Shown in pieces: positions 1-9,531 of a stretch of DNA of 64,000 nucleotides. The DNA is taken from assembly GCA_900545515.1 (NCBI GenBank), contig UQZA01000003.1, positions 82,252 to 146,251 on the forward strand, written 5' to 3'. This stretch comes from an uncultured Eubacteriales bacterium. GTDB taxonomy: Bacteria; Bacillota; Clostridia; Oscillospirales; Oscillospiraceae. The position numbers and the translations under genes were made by a program. The notes under the pieces were generated by a model that had not been told where the DNA came from, did not search any database, and worked only from the letters and a program-made list of their open reading frames with translations. Each line of letters starts with the position of its first letter. The stretch's first letter is position 1.

Positions 1-2
1 CA

Positions 3-3000
3 GGAGACCTGACTGGGGTGAAGCTGGCGGTGGAAACTTCCCTGTCTACCACCCAGTACCTTCAGGCCATGGAAGTCAATCCCAACAACGGCCTGCTTTG
101 CTGGGTCAGCTATGCCACCATGACCTATGAGGGCTACACCTATGGGTTTGCGTATTATTTTGAAATTGACCCGGAAGCCGGGACCTACTCCTTATATAAC
201 AACCTGGATCACGAGATGTCCTGTTTGATCATCCCGAAACAAGCAGCTGGCAGCGACTGGACTACCCCCACGGAAGAGGTCAGCGGCATTCAGATCTCCC
301 CCGAGACGGTGACCCTTCTCAGAGGCAGCAGCGTAACCCTGTCCGCTGCGGTACTGCCCTGGACGGTAACGGACCGAAGCGTCACCTGGAGCTCTGCCAA
401 TCCGGAGGTTGCCACGGTGGATGAAAACGGTGTGGTGACCGGTGTGACGTCGGGAACGGCGGTCATTACGGCCACCTCTGTACGGAACCCGAACGTCTCC
501 GCGTCCTGCACCGTGACCGTGGAGTCTGTGGAGATTACCCTGAAGGGTGCGCTCCGGGATCAGGAGGGCAACTCCGTGCTCTTCAGCTGGGACATGGCTC
601 AAAGCACCTGGACCAAGGAGAGGGCCTTGGATACCTCCCTGATTTCCGTGACCCGGGACACGAAGAATGATAAGCTGTACATCATGGACGGGGAGTCGAA
701 AGCATGGAATATGCACCGTGTGGACCCGTCCACAGGCAAATCAGAAGCCAGCGCTGCCAACGCAGCCGGGGCTCCGTTCTGGGACCTGGCGTACAGCCAG
801 TATTTCTCCACGGAAGAAGCACCCAAAATTACCGGCGTTTACAACAGCTACTTCCTCACCCCCAAGGACCCCATGAATTTGGACACAGTTTCCTTCAACC
901 TCCGGGATTACCTGGACATTGCAAGCACCAACGCTTTGGTGGCGGTGACCAGCTTGGGCTATGAGCGCATTGAGCGGTATGGAGCGGAGTATGACGCAGA
1001 GCATTTTGTGCTCTTGGACAACGGCGGCTATATTTGGAACTGGTGGGTATACGAGGATAGCGAAGGCTATAGAAACTTCATGCGGCTCTATGCCAGCAAC
1101 CTTGCCCAGTATGAGAGCTTTGACAGCCACGAGGGTTACCGGTATTGCTCCCTCATTACGGGTGAGGACGGAAATTTGTACCTGTCTGCCTTCAATGGGG
1201 AGACGAGCACATTCTATCAGATGATTGAAGTGACTGACGCGGAGATCCCCCGTTATGACGCGACGCCCATTGGAAATGTGGGTAGTTCCACAGGTCCTGC
1301 AGCCCTTTATGCAGCGGAAGGGGGCGCCAAGGCAGAAACCAGCCACCAAATCCGCGACCTCACGGATGCTGAGCCGGTGGAGGCGGCAGACGCCCAGATG
1401 GGAGAGCCGGCGGCTGCAAAGCCCAGCGCCCGGTTTACCATGACGAGAGTTGCCCCCACCACAGGCCGGGCGGAGGAGCCGATGTCCGGCGTTATAGTTG
1501 GCGAAGAGGAGCGGGAGGTCACGGTGGAAGTGACTGCGAAGGATGCACAGGGCAGCAGCTTGGCAGCCAATAACGGACTGACCACGGTGACCTATGACGC
1601 TTCAGCTTTGGAACTGAAGGACGTCCGGATTTCCGGTGATTACACCGCCCGGTTAACAGCTGCAGGTGCGGTGACCTTCGGTTACATTGCCGCGGCAGCT
1701 CTGGAGGCCGGAGCGCCTGTTGCTACGCTGACCTTCGCGGTAAAGGAAGGAAACACCCAAAATACGTATATTACGGTGACCCACAAGGAGGCCAATGGGG
1801 AGAAGCCCGGCTATGTGGAGCAACTGCCCGTGGAGTTTACCCACACCCATACGGAGCTCCGCAACGAAAAAGTTGCCACCTGCACGGAGCCCGGCTACAC
1901 CGGAGATACCTATTGCAAGGACTGCGGTCTGCTGATCCGCCAGGGAGAACTCCTTCCTGCTCTGGGGCATGATTACGAGGCCGAGGTAACGGCGCCCACC
2001 TGCACCGAGCAAGGTTACACCACCCACACCTGCAGCCGCTGCGGCGACAGCTACGTAGACGGTTACACCGAGGCCTTGGGCCACGACTGGGATGGGGGCA
2101 GCGTCACAACCCCTGCTACCTGTGAGGAGGACGGCGTCCGAACCTTTGCCTGCAACCACTGTAGCGAGACCCGGACAGAGACGATCCCCGCCACGGGTCA
2201 CACCTGGGACGAGGGTGTGGTGAAGCAAGAGGCTGGATGCACGGAAGACGGCGTCATGCGCTATACTTGTGTGAGCTGCCATGCCACCAGAGAGGAGAAC
2301 ATCACCGCCACCGGCCACCAGTACACCAAGACGGTGGTAGATCCCACCTGCACCTCCTCTGGCTATGAGCAGTACCTCTGCTTCGCCTGTGGATACGAGT
2401 ATCACGATCATTTCACGGCACCCCTGGGCCATGATTACGAGGCTGTGCTAACAGAACCCACCTGCACGGAGCAGGGCTATACCACCCACACCTGCAGCCG
2501 TTGTGAAGATCACTACGTGGACGGCTACGTCGAAGCCTTGGGTCATGCTTGGGGGGAATGGACCAAGGAGATTGCGGAGGATTGCTTCCATCCCGGAGTC
2601 GAAGTCCGGACCTGCGCCCACTGCCAGGCCAAGGAGAGTCAGACTGTGGAGGCCAATGGAGCTCATTGTCCGTCCAAAGATTTCCAGGATGTGGACGCCA
2701 GCCGCTGGTATCACGAGGGCGTGGACTTCGTATTGAAACACGGCATCATGAAAGGAATGGGAGGCGGTCTATTTCAGCCCAATGGGACCTTGACCCGGGG
2801 CCAGTTGGTGACCACCCTGTACCGGATGGCCGGGGAGCCGGAGACAGAGGGCGATAGCCCCTTCACAGATGTGGATATGGAGCGGTTCTACGGCAAGGCA
2901 GTGGTTTGGGCGGCGAAAAACGGCATCGCCAAAGGCGTAAGCACCACGGTATTTGCTCCCCATGCACCGGTGACCCGGGAGCAGATGGTGACCTTCCTGT

Positions 3001-3218
3001 ACCGGTACGCGAATCTGGCTGGTGAGGACGTGACGGGAGACTACGATCTGACGGAGTTTGGCGACCATGGAGCCATTCACAACTATGCCAAGGAACCGCT
3101 GGCCTGGGCCGTGGACAAGGGACTCGTCACCGGCATGGACGGTCTCCTGAATCCCAGAGGCAACGCAACCCGGGCGCAGATCGCGACTATCTTCCTGCGC
3201 TATAGTGAGAACGTATAA
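3..3218 (+). CDS. SLH-domain surface protein with Big2 domain and Cys-rich modules (5' end outside window)
   Basis: The frame is open to the left edge, so this is the C-terminal part (about 1070 residues) of a larger secreted protein; the GTG at 18 is not convincing as a start. In order it shows a Big2-type Ig-like domain (about residues 90-165), a stretch without recognised motifs, a cohesin-like beta region (about 500-600), seven Cys modules of the form TC-x(9-12)-C-x2-C each followed by a GH pair (about 610-880), and three SLH domains (about 890-1065) that would bind secondary cell-wall polymer. SLH cues are FQDVDASRWYHEGVDFVL and TRGQLVTTLYRMAG. The protein probably sits on the cell surface; its ligand is unknown. 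Modules 2 and 6 are nearly identical, pointing to internal duplication. Confidence 0.9.
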   Translation, partial: GDLTGVKLAVETSLSTTQYLQAMEVNPNNGLLCWVSYATMTYEGYTYGFAYYFEIDPEAGTYSLYNNLDHEMSCLIIPKQAAGSDWTTPTEEVSGIQISPETVTLLRGSSVTLSAAVLPWTVTDRSVTWSSANPEVATVDENGVVTGVTSGTAVITATSVRNPNVSASCTVTVESVEITLKGALRDQEGNSVLFSWDMAQSTWTKERALDTSLISVTRDTKNDKLYIMDGESKAWNMHRVDPSTGKSEASAANAAGAPFWDLAYSQYFSTEEAPKITGVYNSYFLTPKDPMNLDTVSFNLRDYLDIASTNALVAVTSLGYERIERYGAEYDAEHFVLLDNGGYIWNWWVYEDSEGYRNFMRLYASNLAQYESFDSHEGYRYCSLITGEDGNLYLSAFNGETSTFYQMIEVTDAEIPRYDATPIGNVGSSTGPAALYAAEGGAKAETSHQIRDLTDAEPVEAADAQMGEPAAAKPSARFTMTRVAPTTGRAEEPMSGVIVGEEEREVTVEVTAKDAQGSSLAANNGLTTVTYDASALELKDVRISGDYTARLTAAGAVTFGYIAAAALEAGAPVATLTFAVKEGNTQNTYITVTHKEANGEKPGYVEQLPVEFTHTHTELRNEKVATCTEPGYTGDTYCKDCGLLIRQGELLPALGHDYEAEVTAPTCTEQGYTTHTCSRCGDSYVDGYTEALGHDWDGGSVTTPATCEEDGVRTFACNHCSETRTETIPATGHTWDEGVVKQEAGCTEDGVMRYTCVSCHATREENITATGHQYTKTVVDPTCTSSGYEQYLCFACGYEYHDHFTAPLGHDYEAVLTEPTCTEQGYTTHTCSRCEDHYVDGYVEALGHAWGEWTKEIAEDCFHPGVEVRTCAHCQAKESQTVEANGAHCPSKDFQDVDASRWYHEGVDFVLKHGIMKGMGGGLFQPNGTLTRGQLVTTLYRMAGEPETEGDSPFTDVDMERFYGKAVVWAAKNGIAKGVSTTVFAPHAPVTREQMVTFLYRYANLAGEDVTGDYDLTEFGDHGAIHNYAKEPLAWAVDKGLVTGMDGLLNPRGNATRAQIATIFLRYSENV

Positions 3219-3245
3219 AACCGTAAGGGTTTCCAAAATTTGAAT

Positions 3246-3293
3246 TTCCAGCAGAAGTGCCCCGGGTTGCGGACCCGGGCACTTCTGCTGGAA
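3246..3293 (+). other. Long perfect hairpin after the SLH gene
   Basis: The 21-22 nt arms starting TTCCAGCAGAAGTGC and ending GCACTTCTGCTGGAA are complementary apart from one bulged C, around a 5-nt loop. There is no T-run, so it may act as an mRNA 3' stabiliser or processing signal ahead of the terminator that follows. Confidence 0.6.
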
Positions 3294-3308
3294 CTTGGCG
3301 GCAGATGG

Positions 3309-3359
3309 AAAAGACGCTATGCACTCGGCGAACCGTTTGCGTAGCGTCTTTTATTTTTT
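3309..3359 (+). terminator. Rho-independent terminator of the SLH gene
   Basis: Arms AAAAGACGCTA (3309-3319) and TAGCGTCTTTT (3342-3352) are followed by TATTTTTT. It lies about 90 bp after the SLH stop codon. Confidence 0.75.
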
Positions 3360-3540
3360 GGTTATCTGGAATATTTTATTATATGGTCTTTCCTTTCCCG
3401 AGCGCGCTTATTTATTGATTTTTGCAAAACAACGCGATTTCCTTCTGTTAAGTGCCATGGGATACCTTAAGTGGGGAGAAATCACAAGTGGATACATCCG
3501 GAAGCCATTGGCGGCCTTCGATGACGTATCAAAATCTCTC

Positions 3541-3825
3541 AAAAAAGAAAGGAAGAACGGCGTAAAAGCGAGAATCACAGCATTGCTTCTGGCATAGACT
3601 CTGGTCTTCGCCATGGTCACCATCGCGTTCGCAGATGCCGAAAGCACGCCACATTTGACGGTCCATGCGGAAATCAGGGCCAGTCAGGTGGAAGCGCCCG
3701 TATACCTGGATGCTGACGGGCGGGCTGTGACGGTGCAGGTTTGCGTTTGCTCCTACCGCTGCCCAACGGGAATTCGTTTGCGTGCAACGTCCGTTTGTGC
3801 AGAGAACCACCCTCCGCTTTTATAA
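3541..3825 (+). pseudogene. Remnant of a small secreted protein with a stop inside its signal peptide
   Basis: One frame reads KKERKNGVKARITALLLA, stop (TAG at 3595-3597), TLVFAMVTIAFADA, then about 60 residues. Ignoring the stop, this is a good signal peptide (basic start, hydrophobic core, AFADA cleavage motif). No ATG or GTG sits behind the purine-rich AGAAAGGAAG, and the reading frame runs into the 3' end of the convergent MATE gene. I infer a decayed gene. The downstream half could still be translated from the ATG at 3613, so this is tentative. Confidence 0.3.
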
Positions 3826-5147
3826 TAAAGAAACAGGCACAGTCCTGTACATGCCCATGTCAGGGGATAAATCGCCGCTACGCCCAATGCGTTTGGGTAG
3901 AAGTGCAGCACAACTTTCAAAATGCAGGTCCGGACCACACACATATTGATCACCACGATCAGCATGGCCGGAAGCGCCTTTCCAGCACCGCGAATGGCTG
4001 AGGCATATACCTCCAGAAATACGTAAATGAAGTAGAACGGGTAGGCAACAAACGCGATTTTAGTCCCCAATGCAATGACGGCAGGTTCCTTGGAGAACAG
4101 GCCAAATGCAAAATCTGAGAAGCAGAGTGTGAGGACCGATGCAGAAATGGTGACGGTGATTCCCAGGAACAAGGAGGTTTTGACTCCCTGTTTGGCCCGG
4201 TCTACTTGATTGGCGCCAATGTTCTGGCTGGTAAATGTGGAGCATGCCTGCCCAAAGGCCATAATCGGAAGGTAGATGAAGTTTTCTACTTTAAAGTAGG
4301 CGGTAAAAGCCGCCATGCTGTCTATGCCTAGCTGATTGATATGAGCCTGAACGATGAGATTGGACAGGGTGATCACGATGGACTGTATGGCAGCGGGGAT
4401 ACCAACCAACAGGAACTGCCCACAAATACTGGCATTGATTTGGAGTTGCCGCAGCCTGAGCCGGTAGGGGGTTTTTATGGTGCAAAGGTGCCGAATGATC
4501 AAAAACGCGGCCAGCCCTTGGGAGCAGGCAGTGGCCAAAGCCGCGCCCTGCACGCCCCAGTCCAGGAAACAGATGAACAAGGTATTTCCTATGATGTTTG
4601 CAATGCCTCCGGCGAGCTGATACAGCGTGGGCGACTTGGTATTTCCCAGGGCCCGCAGGATGCCGGAGCCCATGTTATAGCTGACAATGGAAATCAAGCT
4701 CAGCAGATACAGACGCAGGTAAGCGGTAGCGTTTTCCAGTACATCCGCCGGGGTCTGAATCCACCGGAGAAACTCTGGCGCCATGATGAGGCCTAGTACG
4801 GTGAAAACTAGGGACAGAACACAGGTAAGACCGGCGGCACAATGAATGATTTGATTCAACCTGCCGATGTTTCCGCTGCCCACCGCTTTTGCCGTGACAA
4901 CGCCGACGCCCACGCTCAGGCCGGTAAATGCGCCCAAAATACAGGTGACGATTAAGCTGCTGGCCCCCACAGCTGCGGAAGCTTCTGTGCCCAAGACCCG
5001 CCCGACGAACATCAGGTCCACGGTGTTGTATAATAATTGAATGAGACTTCCGGCAAATAGGGGAAGGGCAAAGGAAATCAGCTGTTTTCGAATGGGACCC
5101 TGGGTCAAATCCCGGATTTCTCCATGATTGCTTCGTTTGTCAGGCAT
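3753..5147 (-). CDS. MATE family multidrug/Na+ antiporter
   Basis: About 464 residues from ATG 5147 (start MPDKRSNHGEIRDLTQGPI), the usual MATE length. It has twelve hydrophobic segments in two halves; the first half carries the family-typical LPLFAGSLIQLLYNTVDLMF segment and a GxxxSAAVGASSL stretch. MATE proteins export cationic drugs or metabolites in exchange for Na+ or H+ at the cytoplasmic membrane. A TTG-started extension to 5183 is possible, but neither start has a strong Shine-Dalgarno site. It stands alone, convergent with the decayed gene at 3541-3825. The substrate cannot be predicted. Confidence 0.88.
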   Translation of the reverse strand: MPDKRSNHGEIRDLTQGPIRKQLISFALPLFAGSLIQLLYNTVDLMFVGRVLGTEASAAVGASSLIVTCILGAFTGLSVGVGVVTAKAVGSGNIGRLNQIIHCAAGLTCVLSLVFTVLGLIMAPEFLRWIQTPADVLENATAYLRLYLLSLISIVSYNMGSGILRALGNTKSPTLYQLAGGIANIIGNTLFICFLDWGVQGAALATACSQGLAAFLIIRHLCTIKTPYRLRLRQLQINASICGQFLLVGIPAAIQSIVITLSNLIVQAHINQLGIDSMAAFTAYFKVENFIYLPIMAFGQACSTFTSQNIGANQVDRAKQGVKTSLFLGITVTISASVLTLCFSDFAFGLFSKEPAVIALGTKIAFVAYPFYFIYVFLEVYASAIRGAGKALPAMLIVVINMCVVRTCILKVVLHFYPNALGVAAIYPLTWACTGLCLFLYYKSGGWFSAQTDVARKRIPVGQR

Positions 5148-5297
5148 AAGGCTGTCCACACTTTCTCGCCGCCATAAGAACAATAGGGATGGAGGCGTTA
5201 TGGATGCGCTCCTCGGGGCAATGGAGCCTACAATTCATCGGCTCTCAATTTTACCATCTGTTACAGCCCGACGCAAGCCCCATGGGGGGATATTTCA

Positions 5298-5343
5298 GGG
5301 CAGCAGCATGTACTTTTTCTGGGGCCAAGTTACTCACCCATCG
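5298..5343 (+). repeat. Dispersed repeat, copy 1
   Basis: This segment (AGGGCAGCAGCAT... TTTTTCTGGGG... CCAAGTTACTCACCCATC) matches, in inverted orientation, 58178-58225. The two differ at only a few positions and by small gaps. It lies in the 417-bp gene-free stretch between the MATE start and the IS256-type remnant, next to the GC-rich sequence CCTTCCCCGGGGGGAAGG. Its origin is unknown; an old mobile element or a regulatory element are both possible. Confidence 0.6.
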
Positions 5344-5564
5344 CCGGCGCGGCAGTGCCCGGCCTTCCCCGGGGGGAAGGTGCCGAGCGAAGCGAGGTGG
5401 ACGAGGAATGGCGATATCTGGCAGACCAGCAGGCAGGGTCGATTCAGATGCAACATAGCTTCTTTTTAACGGGACTGCATATCTACCAACTGGATTTCGC
5501 CGTTTCTCGTCAGCCAGCCTTTGGCTGCCAGCTGGAATTGTGGAATCACTTGCCGGAGGCGTCA

Positions 5565-5837
5565 AAGAAAGTAGAGGCTGGCACTGAGGAAACCCTGACC
5601 TACTGTGACTTTCCATCCGAACACTGGACGAAGATCCGAACAAACAACGCCATTGAGCGTCTGAACCGAGAGATCCGGCGCAGAACCAGGGTAGTGGGCG
5701 CTTTCCCGGACGGGAATTCGGCACGAATGCTGGTGTGCGCCCGGCTGCGTCATGTTGTGGGAACCCAGTGGGGCAGCAAGAAATACATGAACATGAAGCA
5801 TCTGGAGGCCATGGAGGCAGAAACCTTGGCTGTGTAA
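5565..5837 (+). pseudogene. IS256-family (mutator) transposase, C-terminal fragment
   Basis: The reading frame gives KKVEAGTEETLTYCDFPSEH, then WTKIRTNNAIERLNREIRRR and VVGAFPDGNSARMLVCARLR, the strongly conserved C-terminal block of IS256-type DDE transposases. The Glu in NAIERLNREIRR is the third catalytic acid. A full transposase is about 400 residues; here only about 90 remain and both catalytic Asp residues are gone, so it is inactive. The frame continues upstream to 5355 but that part does not resemble transposase. Confidence 0.85.
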
Positions 5838-6005
5838 TAGCAGCCATGCCGCAAGGTGTCAAGGGCAAGACGAGCGGCGTACCGCCGCCCTTGACCCCTT
5901 GCGTCCTGCCTGCTGAAATGTAGCCAAGGTGCGGTTAAGCCGCCCCCTGTAATAGATTTCTACCAGTGACCAAAATCTATTTTGCGCATAACTCTTGACA
6001 CTACC
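5565..6005 (+). mobile_element. Remnant of an IS256-family element (right end)
   Basis: It holds the last 90 or so codons of a mutator-type transposase (5565-5837) and a 168-bp tail ending in the terminal sequence ATTTTGCGCATAACTCTTGACACTACC pattern at 5979-6005. The same terminus recurs at 14517-14543 and, inverted, at 20119-20145. The left part of the element is missing. Inside the tail a hairpin (CGCAAGGTGTCAAGGGC... GCCCTTGACCCCTTGCG) spans 5851-5906. Between 6006 and 6099 nothing else is visible. Confidence 0.8.
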
Positions 6006-6099
6006 CATTGATAATGTGATATTCTTGATTTTGCCGAAAATCGTTTACACAAAATTTCCCGCCGGGCCGGAGCCGTCCAATTCTCCTAACTGTTTAGCA

Positions 6100-9000
6100 T
6101 TAGTGGATATGTTTTTTGTGTTGATTTGACTTTGCACGCTTGCCGAGGAGCAGCAGAACAATGCTCAGGATCATCACACCGCCTCCGGCTGCTGCCCATA
6201 CCCACCACGCAGTTTGCGTGGAAGGGACAGCAGCAAATTGATTTCCGGACAGCTCAAAGCAGAGATACTGCCCAACTGCCTCGCTGCTCACTTTTTTCCA
6301 ACGGTCATTCTTCTTTTCGTAGATTGTATAGGACGCGTCACCCGCAGGGAACCTCCAGCGCACCGTGTGGCTCTCCTGCCCAACATCAGGAATTGTAAGC
6401 GTCCAGACCTCTGCTGCGCCGTCCAACAAAGAGGCGGGATTGTCTGCGGCTTCCGCCTGCAAGGAAACTCCCTCCTGGAAATTTCCTTCCGCCAGCACAG
6501 AGGGATGCCCCTCCCGCTTATCTTCTGAAGAAAGCGTGGTGATATACGGCTCATATTCCGCTGTGACTACAGTGTCAAAACGTAGATCCGACAGATTCGT
6601 CCTGTCCCAGTGAATATAGAATCCATCCTTGTCCGGTGCCTGGGGATATATCTCCTCCGAAAAAGAGTCTCCATAGTTAAATTCCTGCTCCGTCAGAACG
6701 GTGTTGTCCGCCACGAAACGAAGCGTCAGATGCAGGAAATCTTCCGGAATGTTTTCCAGCTCTTTGAGTGCTGCGTAGCTGATTTGCTCTGCCTTGCCGG
6801 ACAAGCTCACACGGTCTACCCCGGCAAGTGTGTCCGACACAAAGCGGTTTCCCGTGTATTCGCCGTCGATCTCTCCCGCGATGGCTCCGCCCAACTGGGT
6901 GTAGGCGGAGATCTCCACCATGGAGATGCAATCGGATAGTTTGCCGCCGGAACCGACGATACCGCCCACATATTTCCCGCCGGAAAGTGTGCATTTTGCG
7001 TAGCTTGCGCGGATAGAGGACAGCGATAAGCCAGCCACGCCGCCAACATAATCGCCGCTCTCGCTTTCCACACTGCCCCAACCGCCGCAGCCGGAGATCG
7101 TGCCAAGATCCATGCGCCCGGTAATGCCGCCTGCGCAGCTTTTTTTCGCCTGCACCGTGCCGTAGTTATTGCAATCCAGCAAAATGGCCTTGGTCTGATA
7201 GGTGAAGCGAGTAGATCGTTTGCCGGAGGAGAGCAGATCGTCCTCCGGGTCAGCATCATACTCGATGGCCATAGCTCCGGAAATGCCTCCCGCATTGCGG
7301 TCAGCAGTCACAGCGCCATAATTGGCACACTCTAACACCTTGCCGCGGGTCGCGCTTTGCAGGGTTTCCTCAGAAACATCCTCAAAAACATCCGTGTAAT
7401 CCACATCCTGCGTATTGTTCAGCAGATTCAAAAACAGATTCATGACCTTCATGAACTGGTTGTTGACCGCTCGTACATCAGATAACAGCGTGGCATTGGA
7501 GCCGGTCAGTTCGCTGTTCAGCGCTGAAAGCTCATTGCTGATACCGCTGAGGGAAGTGTTGAGGGCGTTGTTGCTTTCGGAAAACTCCGGTCCCAACGGT
7601 GAAAAGCTGCCGATGTCCTCTCCCGACAGATCTCGTACCCATTGTGCCGCCTTTGACAGGGCGCTTGACATTGCCTCCGCTGACTGCTGTGCGCTGCTCA
7701 ACACCGCGTCGAGCTGGCTAAAGATGTCTTCCATCTGTTCATTGATGGAACGCAGTGTACCCAGAGCGTCGTAAAGGTGCCTCATGGCGGCGCTGAGGTG
7801 GGATGTTGCCGCATAGAAGGAATCCATTGCCGTTTGCAGCGAGGCGAGAATCTCACGCAGAGTTTCCTCGTTCTGCTGTCGCAGAGCCCCAAAATCAGTG
7901 TTGATCAATACATCCGCAAAGTTTCGACATACTTCGCCATAGCAGTTCAGGACAGAGAGAATATCTGTTTTCAGCTGTGCCGCCGTTTCCGGCGTCACAC
8001 TGCCGCTGATTCCAATCTCCCCCAGTGCCCGGCCGATGGTCGCCTGCAAAGAAACTGACGCATCCCGAAGAGCGGCGATGCTTTCCCGCAGCTGCGTGGT
8101 GTCCGGCACAGCGGTGCCGCCCTGCATTAGAGAAAACGTGTTTTCCAAGGCGTCCAGCCCGGTCAACAGTGCATCGCAGGCAGACGCCATCTCAGAGCAG
8201 AAGCTCTGAAGCTGAGAAAGCGCCGTGTCGTTGTAACCCAGTGTGCCGTCCAGAGAATTCAACAGGTTGCGGACTTCTGCAATGGCTTCCGTCATGCTGC
8301 CGGAGGCAGAGTTCAAATCATCCATAGCAGGGACAATCTTGTCAATGTATCGCTCAACCAGCAGGAGAAGGCTGTTGGCCGTGTCGATATTGTTATCTGC
8401 AAAATCACCCAGCTGCCCGGTCAGAGAATTGGAACTGTCCCTCGCACTGTCGGCGTAGCCGGAAATACGGGATATGCGCCCTGAAATACTGTCAGACGCC
8501 GCCTGCGCGTCATCCAGCATGCGGTTAATGAGGCTTTGCAGCGTATTCAGTTCGCCTTGCAGCTCGTCAAGGCCGCTTTCCGAAAAATGCAATGTGATGT
8601 CCGGTACCATCTGACCAACAATACCGCCCACATCCTTACGCCCCTGTACCTCGCCACGGTTGATACAGCTGGCAAGATACCCGTTCTGCCGTCCCGCAAT
8701 GCCGCCTACATTATAGCCCACATGGGGATATCCCACGGATCCGGTATTGGTGCAGCTCTGGATCACGCCGGTGGAATATCCGGCAACGCCACCGGTATCG
8801 GAGGTCACGGCATTCTCCGTGATCTCCTCTCTTTTCAAAATGCGGTAAAAAGTGTTCTCCAGATTTTCCAGATCGGCTTCGGCAATATCCCCTTCACTGA
8901 CGGTAGTATTGACTGTCGTAGCATTTTCACAGCGCAACAGAGTACCGTTGTTTTGCCCCACAATTCCGCCGGTATACTGCGTTCCGCGCACGGCGCCGGA

Positions 9001-9531
9001 GGCGGTACAGCCGGTTAGCGTGCCGGAATTGCGTCCGGCGATGCCGCCTACACTGCTGCTGCCGATAACCACACCGGAAAAGCGGCAATTCTCCACGCTG
9101 CCGTAGTTTTCGCCCACGATCCCACCGATGGCGCTCTGGGTGCCGGAGGGTGCGATCTCACCCTCTACGGTGAGATTTTTGACGGTCGCTCCAGCTTCCA
9201 CTCTGCTGAACAGGCCGTAGCTTGAGTTACTTTCCGTCAGCTGCAGACCGGTGATCTTATGTCCCTGTCCGTCAAAGCTGCCGAGAAAAATGGGAATGGA
9301 AACGGCATCGCCATCAACATCGATGTCGGCGGTCAGCACAACAGTCAGTCCATTGGAATAGTCATCAGAAGCGCAGCGCTTTGCAAAAGCGGTCAGTTCC
9401 TCCAGTGTACCGATGGAGATGGTGCCCTCTGCTGCAAAAACGGCAGGGCAAAGGGATAGTAGGAGAAGCAGCGAAAGCAGCCCGGAGAGAAGCCTTGCGG
9501 AAAGCATGTTTCTTTTTTTACTTTGTTTCAT
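6100..9531 (-). CDS. Giant GLUG-repeat membrane-anchored protein of the MMPL operon
   Basis: It has 1143 residues with a signal peptide (about 1-34, ending PAVFAAEG). A first block of GLUG-like beta repeats (GGIVGENYGSVENC, GGIAGRNSGTLTGC, GGIVGQNNGTLLRC; about 130-310) is followed by a long Ser/Leu/Asp-rich helical, probably coiled-coil region (about 310-725). A second GLUG block (about 740-880), beta-rich modules, and one C-terminal transmembrane helix (about 1109-1129) with a basic KRAK tail complete it. The predicted topology is outside with a C-terminal anchor. Its start lies 14 nt inside the MMPL gene, so the two are probably co-translated. The helical block flanked by wall-side domains recalls YhgE/Pip-type partners of such exporters, but that is inference. 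The function is unknown. Confidence 0.85.
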   Translation of the reverse strand: MKQSKKRNMLSARLLSGLLSLLLLLSLCPAVFAAEGTISIGTLEELTAFAKRCASDDYSNGLTVVLTADIDVDGDAVSIPIFLGSFDGQGHKITGLQLTESNSSYGLFSRVEAGATVKNLTVEGEIAPSGTQSAIGGIVGENYGSVENCRFSGVVIGSSSVGGIAGRNSGTLTGCTASGAVRGTQYTGGIVGQNNGTLLRCENATTVNTTVSEGDIAEADLENLENTFYRILKREEITENAVTSDTGGVAGYSTGVIQSCTNTGSVGYPHVGYNVGGIAGRQNGYLASCINRGEVQGRKDVGGIVGQMVPDITLHFSESGLDELQGELNTLQSLINRMLDDAQAASDSISGRISRISGYADSARDSSNSLTGQLGDFADNNIDTANSLLLLVERYIDKIVPAMDDLNSASGSMTEAIAEVRNLLNSLDGTLGYNDTALSQLQSFCSEMASACDALLTGLDALENTFSLMQGGTAVPDTTQLRESIAALRDASVSLQATIGRALGEIGISGSVTPETAAQLKTDILSVLNCYGEVCRNFADVLINTDFGALRQQNEETLREILASLQTAMDSFYAATSHLSAAMRHLYDALGTLRSINEQMEDIFSQLDAVLSSAQQSAEAMSSALSKAAQWVRDLSGEDIGSFSPLGPEFSESNNALNTSLSGISNELSALNSELTGSNATLLSDVRAVNNQFMKVMNLFLNLLNNTQDVDYTDVFEDVSEETLQSATRGKVLECANYGAVTADRNAGGISGAMAIEYDADPEDDLLSSGKRSTRFTYQTKAILLDCNNYGTVQAKKSCAGGITGRMDLGTISGCGGWGSVESESGDYVGGVAGLSLSSIRASYAKCTLSGGKYVGGIVGSGGKLSDCISMVEISAYTQLGGAIAGEIDGEYTGNRFVSDTLAGVDRVSLSGKAEQISYAALKELENIPEDFLHLTLRFVADNTVLTEQEFNYGDSFSEEIYPQAPDKDGFYIHWDRTNLSDLRFDTVVTAEYEPYITTLSSEDKREGHPSVLAEGNFQEGVSLQAEAADNPASLLDGAAEVWTLTIPDVGQESHTVRWRFPAGDASYTIYEKKNDRWKKVSSEAVGQYLCFELSGNQFAAVPSTQTAWWVWAAAGGGVMILSIVLLLLGKRAKSNQHKKHIH

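Noticed and set aside
1855..2670. CRISPR-like repeats
   Set aside because: The repeats are protein-coding Cys modules of unequal length with diverged sequence, not short direct repeats with spacers.
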